Shown: positions 1 through 8,425, counted from the stretch's first letter. The stretch: DNA of 64,000 nt from Metabacillus flavus (GCF_018283675.1 NZ_JAGVRK010000001.1:2108001-2172000); one strand, 5' to 3'. A program made the numbers and translations. The notes: generated from the sequence alone by a model not told the origin.

Positions 1-1166
1 TTATGGCTATCACGCCGATGGCCGGGCAGCTTGCAGGGGCTAAAAAGACAAAAGACATTCCCTTTACCGTCATTCAGGGGCTTTACCTGTCCATTTTCAT
101 GACAGCTCTTATTATTACGGCAGGATTTTTCATTCTTAATCCTTTGCTATCTTTCCTCCCTTTGGAAGAAAAGGTGGAAGTCATCGCAAAAAATTATTTA
201 ATTGCCCTTTCCTTCGGGATTCTGCCTCTTTTTCTTTACGGAGTTCTAAGGAGCTTTATTGACTCACTCGGCATGACACGGATTACCATGTGGATCACGC
301 TGACAGCACTCCCGGTAAACTTTGTCTTGAATTATTTGTTTATTTTTGGAAATCTTGGCTTCCCCGAGCTTGGAGGAGCTGGAGCCGGAGTTGCCACTGG
401 TATTACCTATTGGATAACAGCCATCATAACAATCGCTATTTTAACTCAACACCCTTCTTTGGCTTCTTTTTCCCTCTTTTCGCATTTTTATAAAGTGTCT
501 TTGCAAAAATGGAGAGAAATTTTAGCGATTGGAATGCCGATCGGATTTGCTATTTTTTTTGAAACAAGTATTTTTGCAGCGGTAACACTGTTTATGAGCG
601 AATACAATACAGTCACAATTGCTTCCCATCAGGCAGCAATGAATTTCGCCTCATTCCTATACATGATTCCGCTCTCCATTTCAATGGCGTTAACTATTGT
701 CATAGGGTATGAAGCCGGGGCAAAAAGATGGAAGGATGCAAAGGAGTACAGTTATCTCGGAATCTTAATGGGAATTTGCCTGTCTCTTTTGACCGCAGCC
801 GTCATTTTCTTTTTCAGAGGGTTTATCGCTTCGATTTATACCGAAAATGCTGATGTTCTCCAGTTAACGAAAACATTTCTGATCTATGCGATTTTCTTTC
901 AAATGTCGGATGCGATTGCTGCACCGATTCAAGGAGCCCTTCGAGGTTATAAAGATGTCCAATTTACCTTTTATACTGCCCTGATTTCTTATTGGGCAAT
1001 CGGACTTCCACTTGGATATGTGCTTGCCCAATATACCAGCCTTCAGGCGTTTGGGTATTGGATCGGTCTGATCGCGGGGCTTGCTTCAGGGGCAATCGGG
1101 CTTTCACTTAGACTTGGAAGAACCCAAAAGCTTGTTCAGGACACCCCTTCGAAAAATTTGCAATAA
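1..1166 (+). CDS. MATE family multidrug efflux transporter (5' end outside window)
   Basis: Membrane antiporter of the MATE (NorM/YojI) family, expected to export drugs or cationic toxins using a Na+ or H+ gradient. The visible 387 residues hold about ten hydrophobic helices. The first in-frame ATG at base 3 opens with MAITPMAGQLAGAKK, which in this family is an internal loop after helix 2, and the family is about 450 residues long, so the true start lies upstream of the window. In B. subtilis yojI also neighbours bshB2 and yojF. The substrate cannot be read from the sequence. Confidence 0.9.
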   Translation, partial: MAITPMAGQLAGAKKTKDIPFTVIQGLYLSIFMTALIITAGFFILNPLLSFLPLEEKVEVIAKNYLIALSFGILPLFLYGVLRSFIDSLGMTRITMWITLTALPVNFVLNYLFIFGNLGFPELGGAGAGVATGITYWITAIITIAILTQHPSLASFSLFSHFYKVSLQKWREILAIGMPIGFAIFFETSIFAAVTLFMSEYNTVTIASHQAAMNFASFLYMIPLSISMALTIVIGYEAGAKRWKDAKEYSYLGILMGICLSLLTAAVIFFFRGFIASIYTENADVLQLTKTFLIYAIFFQMSDAIAAPIQGALRGYKDVQFTFYTALISYWAIGLPLGYVLAQYTSLQAFGYWIGLIAGLASGAIGLSLRLGRTQKLVQDTPSKNLQ

Positions 1167-1167
1167 C

Positions 1168-1203
1168 AAAAACCAGTCCGGTATGTCCGGACTGGTTTTT
1201 TCA
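1168..1203. terminator. Intrinsic terminator between convergent genes
   Basis: Stem AAAACCAGTCCGG / CCGGACTGGTTTT with a short loop, A-run before and T-run after, so it can serve both the MATE gene and bshB2 on the other strand. Confidence 0.85.
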
Positions 1204-1207
1204 TTTC

Positions 1208-1867
1208 TTACCATTGATAATGCCAGTAGGTTTCTGTCTCAAACCAGTTCATGACTTGAGGCACGCCTTTTTTAAAGTTTTCTTCCATTTGCCTGATTAA
1301 GCCTTCTGTCTGAGAACGATGGGCTTTTAATGCTTCCATTTTTGTTTCAGCCACTTCCCTGATATCCAGTATTATATCAGGAGCACCGAGAACGTTTTCT
1401 CTATTTTTCGTAATAGCCAGGCAGTATGTTTCCGGGCGCTCTTCAGCAGGCATTCTTTTTAGTGCATGGATAACCGCTCTGCCTGTAGCATCATGGTCTG
1501 GATGAACGCCATGATCCGGATAAAACGTGACAATCAATGTCGGTTTTACCTCTTGGATGATACTTTCAATGCGGTCTGCGAAAAGATCGATATCTTCGAA
1601 CTCAAGTGTTTTATCCCTCATGCCAAGCATTCTTAAATCCGTAACATCCATTGCCTTGCATGCATCCTGCAGCTCCCTTTTTCTAATAAGCGGAAGTGTC
1701 TCGCGGTTAGCGAATAATGGGCTTCCCATATTTCTTCCCATTTCTCCCAGTGTTCCGCAGGCATATGTAACTGGTACCCCTGCTTTTCGCTTTAACGCAA
1801 TTAAACCGGCAACCCCAAATGATTCATCATCCGGATGCGGCAAAACAACCAATACATGTTCATTCAT
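1208..1867 (-). CDS. bshB2: Bacillithiol biosynthesis deacetylase BshB2
   Basis: LmbE/PIG-L type zinc deacetylase that removes acetate from N-acetylglucosaminyl-malate, the second step of bacillithiol synthesis, in the cytosol. The metal motif PHPDDE is at residues 11-16 and a second metal-binding stretch HPDHDATGRAV lies near residue 120; 219 residues is normal for YojG/BshB2. The start has a good RBS (AAAGGAG). yojF follows immediately upstream on the same strand, the arrangement known from B. subtilis. Bacillithiol production is also consistent with the bacilliredoxin gene brxA at 60475-60909. Confidence 0.93.
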   Translation of the reverse strand: MNEHVLVVLPHPDDESFGVAGLIALKRKAGVPVTYACGTLGEMGRNMGSPLFANRETLPLIRKRELQDACKAMDVTDLRMLGMRDKTLEFEDIDLFADRIESIIQEVKPTLIVTFYPDHGVHPDHDATGRAVIHALKRMPAEERPETYCLAITKNRENVLGAPDIILDIREVAETKMEALKAHRSQTEGLIRQMEENFKKGVPQVMNWFETETYWHYQW

Positions 1868-1886
1868 ATTAAAAAACTCCTTTTAT

Positions 1887-2237
1887 TCAAGATGGAAATG
1901 GCACTGTACTGATTTGCAGCGCAATGGCAAGTTTTCCGTCAGGGTGATGTCCAGCAAGAATCAAACGGTTTTGCTCATCGATGGTAAAATCCGTTAATCC
2001 TTCTGCATAAGTCCAGCCTTCCTCCATTTTCAATCCTACTCTGAAAGGTCCAAAACCGGTGATTTTCGCAAGTGAGTAACGGAACTTGACGTTTCTTATG
2101 AACGCCACAACTGTCATGCTGTTTTCATTTTGGTGAGCATTGTATGCGCCGGTTGTCGTTTCAAGATGAATGTATACGTCTTTATTTGCATGCTGATCCA
2201 GGTACGTCTGGACCTCACTAGGTATAATAGGTTTCAT
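1887..2237 (-). CDS. yojF: YojF family protein (DUF1806)
   Basis: 116-residue soluble protein of the YojF/DUF1806 family, whose gene travels with bshB2; a direct activity is not established. It is rich in beta-strand-type alternation, with no signal peptide or membrane helix. It is 19 bp upstream of bshB2 on the same strand, so the two are very likely co-transcribed. Start chosen at the ATG preceded by AAAGGAG. Confidence 0.85.
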   Translation of the reverse strand: MKPIIPSEVQTYLDQHANKDVYIHLETTTGAYNAHQNENSMTVVAFIRNVKFRYSLAKITGFGPFRVGLKMEEGWTYAEGLTDFTIDEQNRLILAGHHPDGKLAIALQISTVPFPS

Positions 2238-2268
2238 ACTGAAGCTCCTTTAGTTAATCATTTCTTTA

Positions 2269-2424
2269 GGCTGTTTTCGCAAACATTGCCGCTGTACAAT
2301 TTCAGAATGGCTGGGTTTGCTCCAGGATGCGCTTTTCCCCTCTGCTCCCGCTGGAGTTGGAGTCTCACGCCCTCCGCTTCAATCAATAGGTGTTAAAAAT
2401 CAGCGTTATACTTTTAACACAGCC
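2269..2424 (-). mobile_element. MITE copy, ends GGCTGTTTTCGC / CACAGCC
   Basis: Reverse-oriented member of the short repeat family best seen at 15045-15229. It shares the block reading TCTGCTCCCGC, GGAGTCTC, GCCCTCC, GTGTTAAAAATCA. One end is GGCTGTTTTCGCAAAC, the other is the complement of GGCTGTGTTAAAAG. Flanks TTTCTTTA and TTTTTTTT match at 6 of 8 positions, an eroded target duplication. Its right end supplies the last codons and stop of the gene at 2414-2686. Confidence 0.65.
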
Positions 2425-2686
2425 TTTTTTTTAATATGGCCAGCACCGCAGCGTAGGCTGCAGCAAGCTCCATTTTCTCCTCATCTTTTAGTGAGGATTC
2501 TGTAACCCTGCTGACCGAAATGTCATATTTTTGATCCAGACTTTTTCTGACCCTTGGATGGGTTCCTTCATCAAGCAGATCTCTTCTCATGGCATCTTCG
2601 AGTGCTGCTCTTGCAGGAAGATCAGAACCCAGCTTTCGATTGTGCCAAATCTTTCGATAGCATTCAAGCAGGTGCTTATCCTCCAT
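2414..2686 (-). CDS. Hypothetical protein, 90 aa, C-terminus supplied by a MITE end
   Basis: Small acidic-basic helical protein, family not recognised; no membrane segment. RBS GGGAGTGG precedes the ATG. The final codons AGG-CTG-TGT-TAA (Arg-Leu-Cys-stop) lie inside the terminal repeat of the adjacent mobile repeat, so the original C-terminus has probably been replaced or shortened slightly. It sits between yojF and rarD on the same strand. Confidence 0.6.
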   Translation of the reverse strand: MEDKHLLECYRKIWHNRKLGSDLPARAALEDAMRRDLLDEGTHPRVRKSLDQKYDISVSRVTESSLKDEEKMELAAAYAAVLAILKKRLC

Positions 2687-2704
2687 TTTACCACTCCCAT
2701 TATG

Positions 2705-3643
2705 TTAAATATCCGCTGAATTATTTTTCATCCTTTTAAGCTGGACGCTTCTGGCTCCTTTACTGTTAGAGAAAGTAAAAACGGCGAGGGCAGACCAGAT
2801 AAATGTAAATGTAATTAGATCTACACTGGTAAAGGATTCATTAAAGATGGCGAGCCCGGCGATGAGTGTCAAGGTAGGAGCAATGTATTGAAGAATCCCC
2901 GTCATGTAAAGAGGTATTCTCTGTGCCCCGCTTGCAAAAAGAAGAAGCGGAATAGCGGTTACGACTCCAGCTCCGATCAGCAGGAGATCCACGGAAAGGC
3001 TTCCTGCTAAAAATGATGCTTCGCCTTTTTGTGAAAGGTGCAGCAGATAAATCACTGATACTGGCATAACGGCTAGGGTTTCAAAGGTCAATCCAATGGA
3101 GGCATTCAGCTTCGTAACCTTCTTAGTAAGACCGTATAACCCGAAGCTTAAAGCGAGAATGATGGAAATCCAAGGGAAGCTTCCAAAGTGAAAACTTGAA
3201 ATCAGAACACCGGTTAACGCCAGCACGAAGGAGAGTTTTTGCCAACCATTCAGCTTCTCTTTCAAAAACACCATTCCAAGGAGGACACTGATTAACGGAT
3301 TAATATAATATCCAAGACTGGCTTCTAAAATATGATGGTTGTTCACGGCCCATATGTATACAAACCAGTTGGTGCTGATAAGCAAGGAAGATAAGATAAG
3401 GGATCCGATTAATAGCGGACGTTTCTTCATTTCACGCAATGTCTGGATCATTACCGGCCAGTTCTTGCCGGCTGTAATCACCAGCAGCATAAAAATAAAA
3501 GACCAAAAAATCCGATGTGCCAGGATTTCTTCTGAACTTACTGAATCAGCTGCTTTCCAGTATAGTGGAAGAATACCCCATAAAAAATAAGAACCGGCTG
3601 TCAGCAGAATTCCGGTTTTGTCATGTTTTACATGTTCGTGCAA
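2705..3643 (-). CDS. rarD: RarD/EamA family transporter (YojE-like)
   Basis: Ten-helix drug/metabolite transporter of the RarD subgroup of EamA proteins; 312 residues, about the family length. Typical marks are SYFLWGILPLYWK near the N-terminus and SLGYYINPLISVLLG at the end of the first five-helix half. The substrate is unknown. The start is a TTG at 3643 with GGGAG about 12 bases upstream, so it is slightly uncertain. It is divergent from the GerT-like gene. Confidence 0.85.
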   Translation of the reverse strand: MHEHVKHDKTGILLTAGSYFLWGILPLYWKAADSVSSEEILAHRIFWSFIFMLLVITAGKNWPVMIQTLREMKKRPLLIGSLILSSLLISTNWFVYIWAVNNHHILEASLGYYINPLISVLLGMVFLKEKLNGWQKLSFVLALTGVLISSFHFGSFPWISIILALSFGLYGLTKKVTKLNASIGLTFETLAVMPVSVIYLLHLSQKGEASFLAGSLSVDLLLIGAGVVTAIPLLLFASGAQRIPLYMTGILQYIAPTLTLIAGLAIFNESFTSVDLITFTFIWSALAVFTFSNSKGARSVQLKRMKNNSADI

Positions 3644-3724
3644 GTTACATTCACGCTCCCTGTTACTCCAAGCACATTATACTCTTCCCCCCTAAAGCTT
3701 CACAAGCAAAAGGTTTTGACTCCG

Positions 3725-3732
3725 CATATACT
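3725..3732 (+). promoter_or_regulatory. Possible sigma-E type -10 element
   Basis: CATATACT fits the sigma-E -10 consensus CATAYAMT exactly and lies 35 bases before the GerT-like start, but no convincing -35 is visible at the right distance, so this is weak support for mother-cell expression. Confidence 0.3.
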
Positions 3733-3766
3733 GCATTATCGCCCGCCTAAACGAAAGGATGATCAT

Positions 3767-4231
3767 ATGTTTCCATGGAATAAGCAATATCCATTTAATC
3801 AGCAGAAAATGCCTGATTTTTTTAAGACAATGAATCCCAATCAAGTTGAAAACTACGTTCAGGAGGTAATGGGCCAGGTATTCGGCCAGGATCAATCCGC
3901 CGGATTCCCCTACCAATTTTCCAAAAATAAAGAAGAAAAACAAGCTCCTCCTTCCGAAAATTGGTATGAAGCAACAGACCGGATTTACTTTAAAATAAAT
4001 ATTCCTTCAAAGATAGCGAGAGATGTCAAAATCCAGCACAACAGTCATCAGCTGACGCTTTTAAATTTCCCTGAAAAAGGAGAAAGAAAAACCTTTCAAA
4101 TTCCCTTTCTCGTAAGGAGAAAAGGAACGAAAGCGACCTATCAGGATGAAGAACTGGAGCTGTCCTTTTTAAAGAATGAGGATTTAAATGTTACGGAAAT
4201 TCATATTCCGGAAGAAGACATTAGGAGCTGA
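3767..4231 (+). CDS. Hsp20/alpha-crystallin domain protein, GerT-like spore protein
   Basis: 154-residue small heat-shock-type protein. The alpha-crystallin-like part runs from about residue 65 (WYEATDRIYFKINIP) to the C-terminus. Length and pattern resemble B. subtilis GerT (YdfT), a spore-coat-associated germination protein, from memory. Start taken at ATG 3767 behind AAAGGATGATC; the upstream in-frame extension would run into the promoter region shared with rarD. The IXI motif usual in chaperone sHsps is not obvious, which favours a spore-coat role over a chaperone role. Confidence 0.7.
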   Translation: MFPWNKQYPFNQQKMPDFFKTMNPNQVENYVQEVMGQVFGQDQSAGFPYQFSKNKEEKQAPPSENWYEATDRIYFKINIPSKIARDVKIQHNSHQLTLLNFPEKGERKTFQIPFLVRRKGTKATYQDEELELSFLKNEDLNVTEIHIPEEDIRS

Positions 4232-4385
4232 AACCCTATCAGCTTCTTTTCTTTAGGAATATTTTGTTAAACCTGTCCGATGAATGATGCTTGAGGCGTC
4301 CAAAAGAGCTGGCTGGGCAGCCCCATTATGAGTCTCATCCGCTCCAATTAAAAAAGGTTCTTCAGCGTATCATTCGAATAAGACA

Positions 4386-4415
4386 GAAAAAAACCGCCTT
4401 CCTGCTTGAAAGCGG
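4386..4415 (-). terminator. Terminator of the Gly/Tyr-rich gene
   Basis: On the minus strand CCGCTTTC / GAAGGCGG (one G-U pair) is followed by a run of T. It lies 31 bases after the stop at 4447. Confidence 0.65.
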
Positions 4416-4446
4416 CATACCTTTTGTCTTAAAGTGGACGTCCAAT

Positions 4447-4722
4447 TCAATAAGTTCCTGGATAGCCTGGGTAACCGCCGCCGGCAAATCCTCCGGGATA
4501 GCCTCCGGGATAGCCTCCTGCATATCCCCCTCCGAACCCCACGCCGGGATAGCCTCCATAAAATCCGCCGCCGTAATACGGATAATAAGGCGGTTGAGCC
4601 AAGCCTCCGACAATCGCGCCTCCAAGCAGTCCGCCCAGCAGCCCTCCGACAAATGGAAATCCGAATGGGATAAACCTCGGGTATGGTCCGCCGGGATTTC
4701 CGCGCATCATATAAGGGTACAT
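4447..4722 (-). CDS. Gly/Tyr/Pro-rich small protein, probable spore surface protein
   Basis: 91-residue protein made of G, Y, P and F: an N-terminal MYPYMMRGNPGGPYPRF, a hydrophobic middle with GGLLGGLLGGAIVGG, then degenerate GGYPGG repeats to the C-terminus. No catalytic motif. Such low-complexity Gly/Tyr proteins are typical of Bacillus coat or crust proteins; this is inference from composition. Strong RBS GAGGAGG and its own terminator show it is a real, monocistronic gene. The repeat core could also be read as an aggregation-prone surface protein unrelated to spores. Confidence 0.7.
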   Translation of the reverse strand: MYPYMMRGNPGGPYPRFIPFGFPFVGGLLGGLLGGAIVGGLAQPPYYPYYGGGFYGGYPGVGFGGGYAGGYPGGYPGGFAGGGYPGYPGTY

Positions 4723-4806
4723 GTTTAATCCTCCTCTTCGTTAGCCTGCACTCATAGGTTATTCACCTAGCATGGACAACGAATGGGCCACTACCCATCA
4801 AGGAGA

Positions 4807-5169
4807 TTAATTAATTGTTTGATCCCGGGATCCATCCTCTTTGTATACTGTAATGGAAGCATGTTGATTTTGAACCAGCTCTCTTGCTTTTTTTATGGCA
4901 TCTGCTTTTGTATCAAAAGTGAAGCTTGCCCTTTTGCTATCTTCCTTCTCAAGAACCCATTTTTCTTCTCTTTTGTGGAGTTTATATGTTTGGCCAGGCT
5001 CTTCTCTGCCGTCTGCCCATTTTTCCGCCTGAGAAGTTGCAATAGCGATCGCTCTGCCTTCTTCGTAATCCTCCTCCAGCAGGGCGTTGGCAATTCCGAT
5101 GGCCTTTTCCCTGGTTTTGTCAGGAAGGTTTTTCATCGAATCCGGATAGTCCTGTTTGCTCCACGGCAT
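4807..5169 (-). CDS. ydaT: DUF2188 domain stress protein (YdaT-like)
   Basis: 120 residues. The N-terminal half (MPWSKQDYPDSMKNLP...AIGIANALLEE) resembles a ChaB-like segment. The C-terminal half (WVLEKEDSKRASFTFDTKADAIKKA) is a DUF2188 domain. This two-part build is that of B. subtilis YdaT, a sigma-B general stress protein of unknown biochemical function. No sigma-B promoter was identified here. RBS AAGGAGGCAAAATAATC precedes the ATG. Confidence 0.75.
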   Translation of the reverse strand: MPWSKQDYPDSMKNLPDKTREKAIGIANALLEEDYEEGRAIAIATSQAEKWADGREEPGQTYKLHKREEKWVLEKEDSKRASFTFDTKADAIKKARELVQNQHASITVYKEDGSRDQTIN

Positions 5170-5184
5170 GATTATTTTGCCTCC

Positions 5185-5925
5185 TTAATGTTCGTAAATC
5201 ATCTTGCGTGTCATTCCGCCATCTATGACAAGGTTCACACCATTTACAAAGCTGTTTGAAGCTTGAGTGAGGTAAAGACAGGCACCTGCTATGTCAGAAG
5301 GTTCACCCACTCTTCCTGAGAGATGCTGGGAATGATCAACTTCTCTAAGATCTTCTAAATTACCTGTGTGAATCCAGCCTGGTGATATAGCATTTACTGT
5401 GATGGAATAGTCCGCAAACGAAGCAGCCAGGGCATGGGTCAAAGCAACGATTCCACCTTTGGATGCTGCATATGCCTCTGAATGAGGCTCTGACATTTGT
5501 GATCTTGTTGAAGCTATATTGACTATGGAACCCCCGGTTCGGTCCTTCATATGCTTAGCTGCCTCTCTTGAAAATAAAAATACGCTTCGCAGGTTTGTGG
5601 AAAGAATGTTATCCCACTCATCCACGGAAAGTTCAAGGGGATTCTCGAACGCGACTGCGCCTGCATTATTAATCAAAACATCAATTTTGCCGAATGTTCG
5701 CACCGTCTCTTCCACACAGCCAATGATATCCTCAGGATTCCTGACATCTGTTTTTAAAAATAATACGTTGTCGTTTTGCTTTAGTAAATCCGCTTCCAGC
5801 TTTTTCCCCTTTTCGGAATCATAATCAGCTAATACAACATTAAATCCCTCTTTGCAGTATGCTCGTGCAACCCCTTCTCCAATCCCGTTTGATGCTCCGG
5901 TTACAATAACTGTTTTTGCATCCAT
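5185..5925 (-). CDS. SDR family oxidoreductase
   Basis: Classical short-chain dehydrogenase, about 246 residues, cytosolic, NAD(P)-dependent. The cofactor motif TGASNGIG is near the N-terminus, NNAG follows the central strand, and the catalytic SerX12-TyrXXXLys is present as S...YAASK. The substrate cannot be inferred. Start chosen at ATG 5925 (MDAKTVIVTG) because AGGAGG lies 8 bases before it; the longer in-frame start at 5961 has no RBS and would overlap yodB. The gap to yodB is only 14 bases, so it is probably co-transcribed with that redox-sensing regulator. Confidence 0.87.
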   Translation of the reverse strand: MDAKTVIVTGASNGIGEGVARAYCKEGFNVVLADYDSEKGKKLEADLLKQNDNVLFLKTDVRNPEDIIGCVEETVRTFGKIDVLINNAGAVAFENPLELSVDEWDNILSTNLRSVFLFSREAAKHMKDRTGGSIVNIASTRSQMSEPHSEAYAASKGGIVALTHALAASFADYSITVNAISPGWIHTGNLEDLREVDHSQHLSGRVGEPSDIAGACLYLTQASNSFVNGVNLVIDGGMTRKMIYEH

Positions 5926-5939
5926 AGTTGAGTGACCTC

Positions 5940-6245
5940 CTAGCAATAACGATTGCCCCATATTTGAACTTCCTTCATTACGTTCTCTAATGCCATACCC
6001 TTTTCGGTCAACTTATAAATCACTTTTACAGGAGTTTCAGGATATACAATCCGCTCAATCATATCAGCGGCTTCCAATTCTTTTAATCGTTCAGCAAGCA
6101 TCTTTTGGCTAATACTAGGAATGATTTCAGAGAGATCTTTAAAACGCTTCGGCCCGTCTATTAAAACGTGGACAATCATTCCGTTCCATCGTTTCCCAAG
6201 CAGCTTAAAAGCAAATTCAACATGCGGACAATTTGGAAATTTCAT
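5940..6245 (-). CDS. yodB: HxlR family redox/quinone-sensing repressor YodB
   Basis: 101-residue winged-helix regulator very similar in pattern to B. subtilis YodB (FxLLGKRWNG near the start, LAERLKELE, PETPVKVIYKLTEKG), which represses the nitroreductase gene yodC and azoreductase genes and is inactivated by thiol modification by quinones or diamide. The sensor Cys6 is present (NCPH) and a second Cys is the last residue, 101. The third Cys of B. subtilis YodB (Cys108 in its longer tail) is absent because this protein ends at 101. It is divergent from yodC, as expected for direct control. Confidence 0.88.
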   Translation of the reverse strand: MKFPNCPHVEFAFKLLGKRWNGMIVHVLIDGPKRFKDLSEIIPSISQKMLAERLKELEAADMIERIVYPETPVKVIYKLTEKGMALENVMKEVQIWGNRYC

Positions 6246-6273
6246 AACATCGCCACCTTTTCAAGCCTCATTC

Positions 6274-6327
6274 TTGACAATTGTTTGAACATCGTTTTAT
6301 GATAGACAACGTTCGACAAACTTACAA
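6274..6327. promoter_or_regulatory. Overlapping divergent promoters of yodB and yodC
   Basis: Plus strand: TTGACA (6274-6279), 18-base spacer, TATGAT (6298-6303). Minus strand: TTGTAA (6322-6327), 17-base spacer, TATCAT (6299-6304). The two -10 boxes occupy the same bases. A partly palindromic GACAACGTTCGAC lies just beside them and could be a YodB operator. Confidence 0.55.
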
Positions 6328-6395
6328 TAAGTGAGTGTGTTACTTTTTGTCCATTATAAACGACAATCCATCATTTTACAAAAGGAGGCTACACC

Positions 6396-7019
6396 ATGGC
6401 AACAACCATTGCAGATGATTTGCTGACACTTATGGGTGAACGCACATCCGTCCGTCATTATGACAAATCTGAATCCATATCAAAAGAAGATTTAACTGAC
6501 ATCCTGGAATCTGCTGTTAAAGCTCCATCAGCGTGGAACCTGCAGCACTGGAACTTTTTAGTATTCCATAGCGCAGAATCAAAAGAACGCCTTCTGCCAA
6601 TCGCATACAGCCAAAATCAAATTGTTGAATCTTCAGCAGTTGTCGCGATTTTAGGCGACTTGGAAGCAAACAAAAACACAGACCAGGTATACAATCCGCT
6701 TGTAGATGCCGGTTATATGTCCAAAGAAATTAAGGAAACGCTTGCAGGCCAAATCAATGGTGCTTATACTAACCCTGTATATGCCCGTGATGCCGCTTAC
6801 AGCAACGCTTCTCTAGCAGCTATGCAGCTTATGCTTGCTGCAAAAGCTAAGGGTTTCGACACATGTGCCATCGGCGGTTTCAACGGAGAAGAACTAATCA
6901 AAGAATTCAAAGTATCAGAAAGATATGTACCGGTTATGCTGATTTCCATCGGAAAAGCGGCAAAACCTGCTCATAAAAGTGACAGAATCAACCTTGATCA
7001 ATTATCCGTCTGGCTCTAA
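6396..7019 (+). CDS. yodC: Nitroreductase family protein YodC
   Basis: FMN-dependent NAD(P)H nitroreductase-type flavoprotein, 207 residues. It carries RTSVRHYD with the FMN phosphate-binding Arg near residue 16, the AVKAPSAWNLQHWNFLV stretch, and a glycine-rich GGFNGEEL near the C-terminus. It probably reduces quinones and nitro compounds. The divergent yodB gene and the overlapping promoters imply induction by electrophiles. AAAAGGAGG lies 8 bases before the ATG. Confidence 0.88.
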   Translation: MATTIADDLLTLMGERTSVRHYDKSESISKEDLTDILESAVKAPSAWNLQHWNFLVFHSAESKERLLPIAYSQNQIVESSAVVAILGDLEANKNTDQVYNPLVDAGYMSKEIKETLAGQINGAYTNPVYARDAAYSNASLAAMQLMLAAKAKGFDTCAIGGFNGEELIKEFKVSERYVPVMLISIGKAAKPAHKSDRINLDQLSVWL

Positions 7020-7022
7020 CCT

Positions 7023-7059
7023 GAAAAGCGGGCATCCCCCCGCTTTTCGTTTTGTTTTT
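7023..7059 (+). terminator. Terminator of yodC
   Basis: GAAAAGCGGG / CCCGCTTTTC stem with a 6-base loop, then a T-rich tract. Confidence 0.85.
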
Positions 7060-7138
7060 GTTCTTTTTTTCGTTTTTTCAATACTTTTGACGGATTTGAG
7101 GAACAGTATACTTATATTGGAACAAGGAGATAGTGCTT

Positions 7139-8425
7139 ATGTTTAGTATCATACTCGGTTTAATTCTGCTGATGGTGCTTGCCTACTTTGGCTGGTCCAT
7201 CATTTGGATAGCACCGCTCATATCTTTGCTTGTCGCAGGGATTGAAGGGCTGGATTTATTGCCTGCCTATACCGAAACCTATATGGAGGGCTTTGTAGGC
7301 TTTACAAAGAAATGGTTCCCTGTCTTCCTGCTTGGTGCAATATTCGGTAAATTAATGGAAGAAACAGGTATGGCTCAGGCTGTAGCTTATAAAATCACCG
7401 ATTTTATCGGCAAAAAAAGAGCCATACTCGGAGTACTGATCGGTGCAGCTGTCTTAACGTATGGAGGAGTTAGTCTTTTTGTTGTGGTGTTTGCACTCTA
7501 CCCGTTAACGGTTGCATTATTTAAAGCGGCAGACCTTCCTAGGAAGCTGATCCCTGCTACACTCGTTTTGGGTGCATTTACTTTTACGATGACAGCTATC
7601 CCGGGAACACCGCAAATTCAGAATATCATTCCTACCGAATACTTTAAGACGACCCCTTTAGCCGGACCGGTTACAGGGATTGCCGCAGGACTCATTATGG
7701 CAGTCGGAGGATATTTCTATCTCGCCTGGCGCGGTAAAAAGCTGCAGGCAAGAGGAGAAGGATACACGGAGCCTAAAGGCGGCAGTGAGGTGAAGGAAGT
7801 AGACCCTTCCAATCTGCCTAATCCATACATGTCCATCATTCCGCTCGTTGCGGTCGTTCTTTCATTAAATGTCATAAAACTTGATATATTACCTTCTCTT
7901 TTAATTGGTATCATCATCATTATGCTATTGAGCCTGAAAAAGGTTAAGTTGTTTATTAGTGCTATTAACGGCGGAGCATCCGGTTCTGTCATGGCCATAA
8001 TTAATACAAGTGCTGCTGTTGGATTTGGAGCAGTTGTGACAGCAGTCCCTAGTTTTTCACATATCACAGATATGATTATGGGGTTTGGAGGAAACCCGCT
8101 CATCTCAGAAGCAATTGCTGTGGAGCTGCTGGCCAGCATTACGGGTTCCGCTTCCGGAGGAATGGGAATTGCCCTCCAGGCACTAGGTGATCAATATTAC
8201 CAGCTTTCACAATCAACAGGCATTGCACCTGAGGCATTTCACCGCATTGCAGCCGTCGCTTCCGGGGCTTCCATTCTGCCCCACAACGGAGCACTGTTGA
8301 CACTGCTTACGGTTACTGGACTTAAGCATAAAGAATCCTATATGGATGTTGCCGTTGTGGGACTGATCATCCCTATTATCGCTTTGATTGTTTCCATTCT
8401 GCTTGCATCTGCAGGCATTTACTAA
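7139..8425 (+). CDS. GntP family permease (YxjC-like)
   Basis: About 428 residues with 12-14 hydrophobic helices, GntP/gluconate:H+ symporter family. The downstream gene is a 3-hydroxybutyrate dehydrogenase, the same pairing as yxjC-yxjF in B. subtilis, so the cargo is more likely a short hydroxy or keto acid such as 3-hydroxybutyrate than gluconate; this is inference from context. Start set at ATG 7139, 8 bases after AAGGAGA; the upstream GTG at 7133 is too close to the RBS. Confidence 0.83.
   Translation: MFSIILGLILLMVLAYFGWSIIWIAPLISLLVAGIEGLDLLPAYTETYMEGFVGFTKKWFPVFLLGAIFGKLMEETGMAQAVAYKITDFIGKKRAILGVLIGAAVLTYGGVSLFVVVFALYPLTVALFKAADLPRKLIPATLVLGAFTFTMTAIPGTPQIQNIIPTEYFKTTPLAGPVTGIAAGLIMAVGGYFYLAWRGKKLQARGEGYTEPKGGSEVKEVDPSNLPNPYMSIIPLVAVVLSLNVIKLDILPSLLIGIIIIMLLSLKKVKLFISAINGGASGSVMAIINTSAAVGFGAVVTAVPSFSHITDMIMGFGGNPLISEAIAVELLASITGSASGGMGIALQALGDQYYQLSQSTGIAPEAFHRIAAVASGASILPHNGALLTLLTVTGLKHKESYMDVAVVGLIIPIIALIVSILLASAGIY

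Noticed and set aside
4232-4385. Possible further MITE copy (GAGTCTCATCCGCTCCAATT)
   Set aside because: Only about 20 bases resemble the family and no ends can be placed.
4362-4652. Open frames antisense to or out of frame with the Gly/Tyr-rich gene
   Set aside because: They arise from the repetitive GC-rich codons of that gene; none has an RBS.
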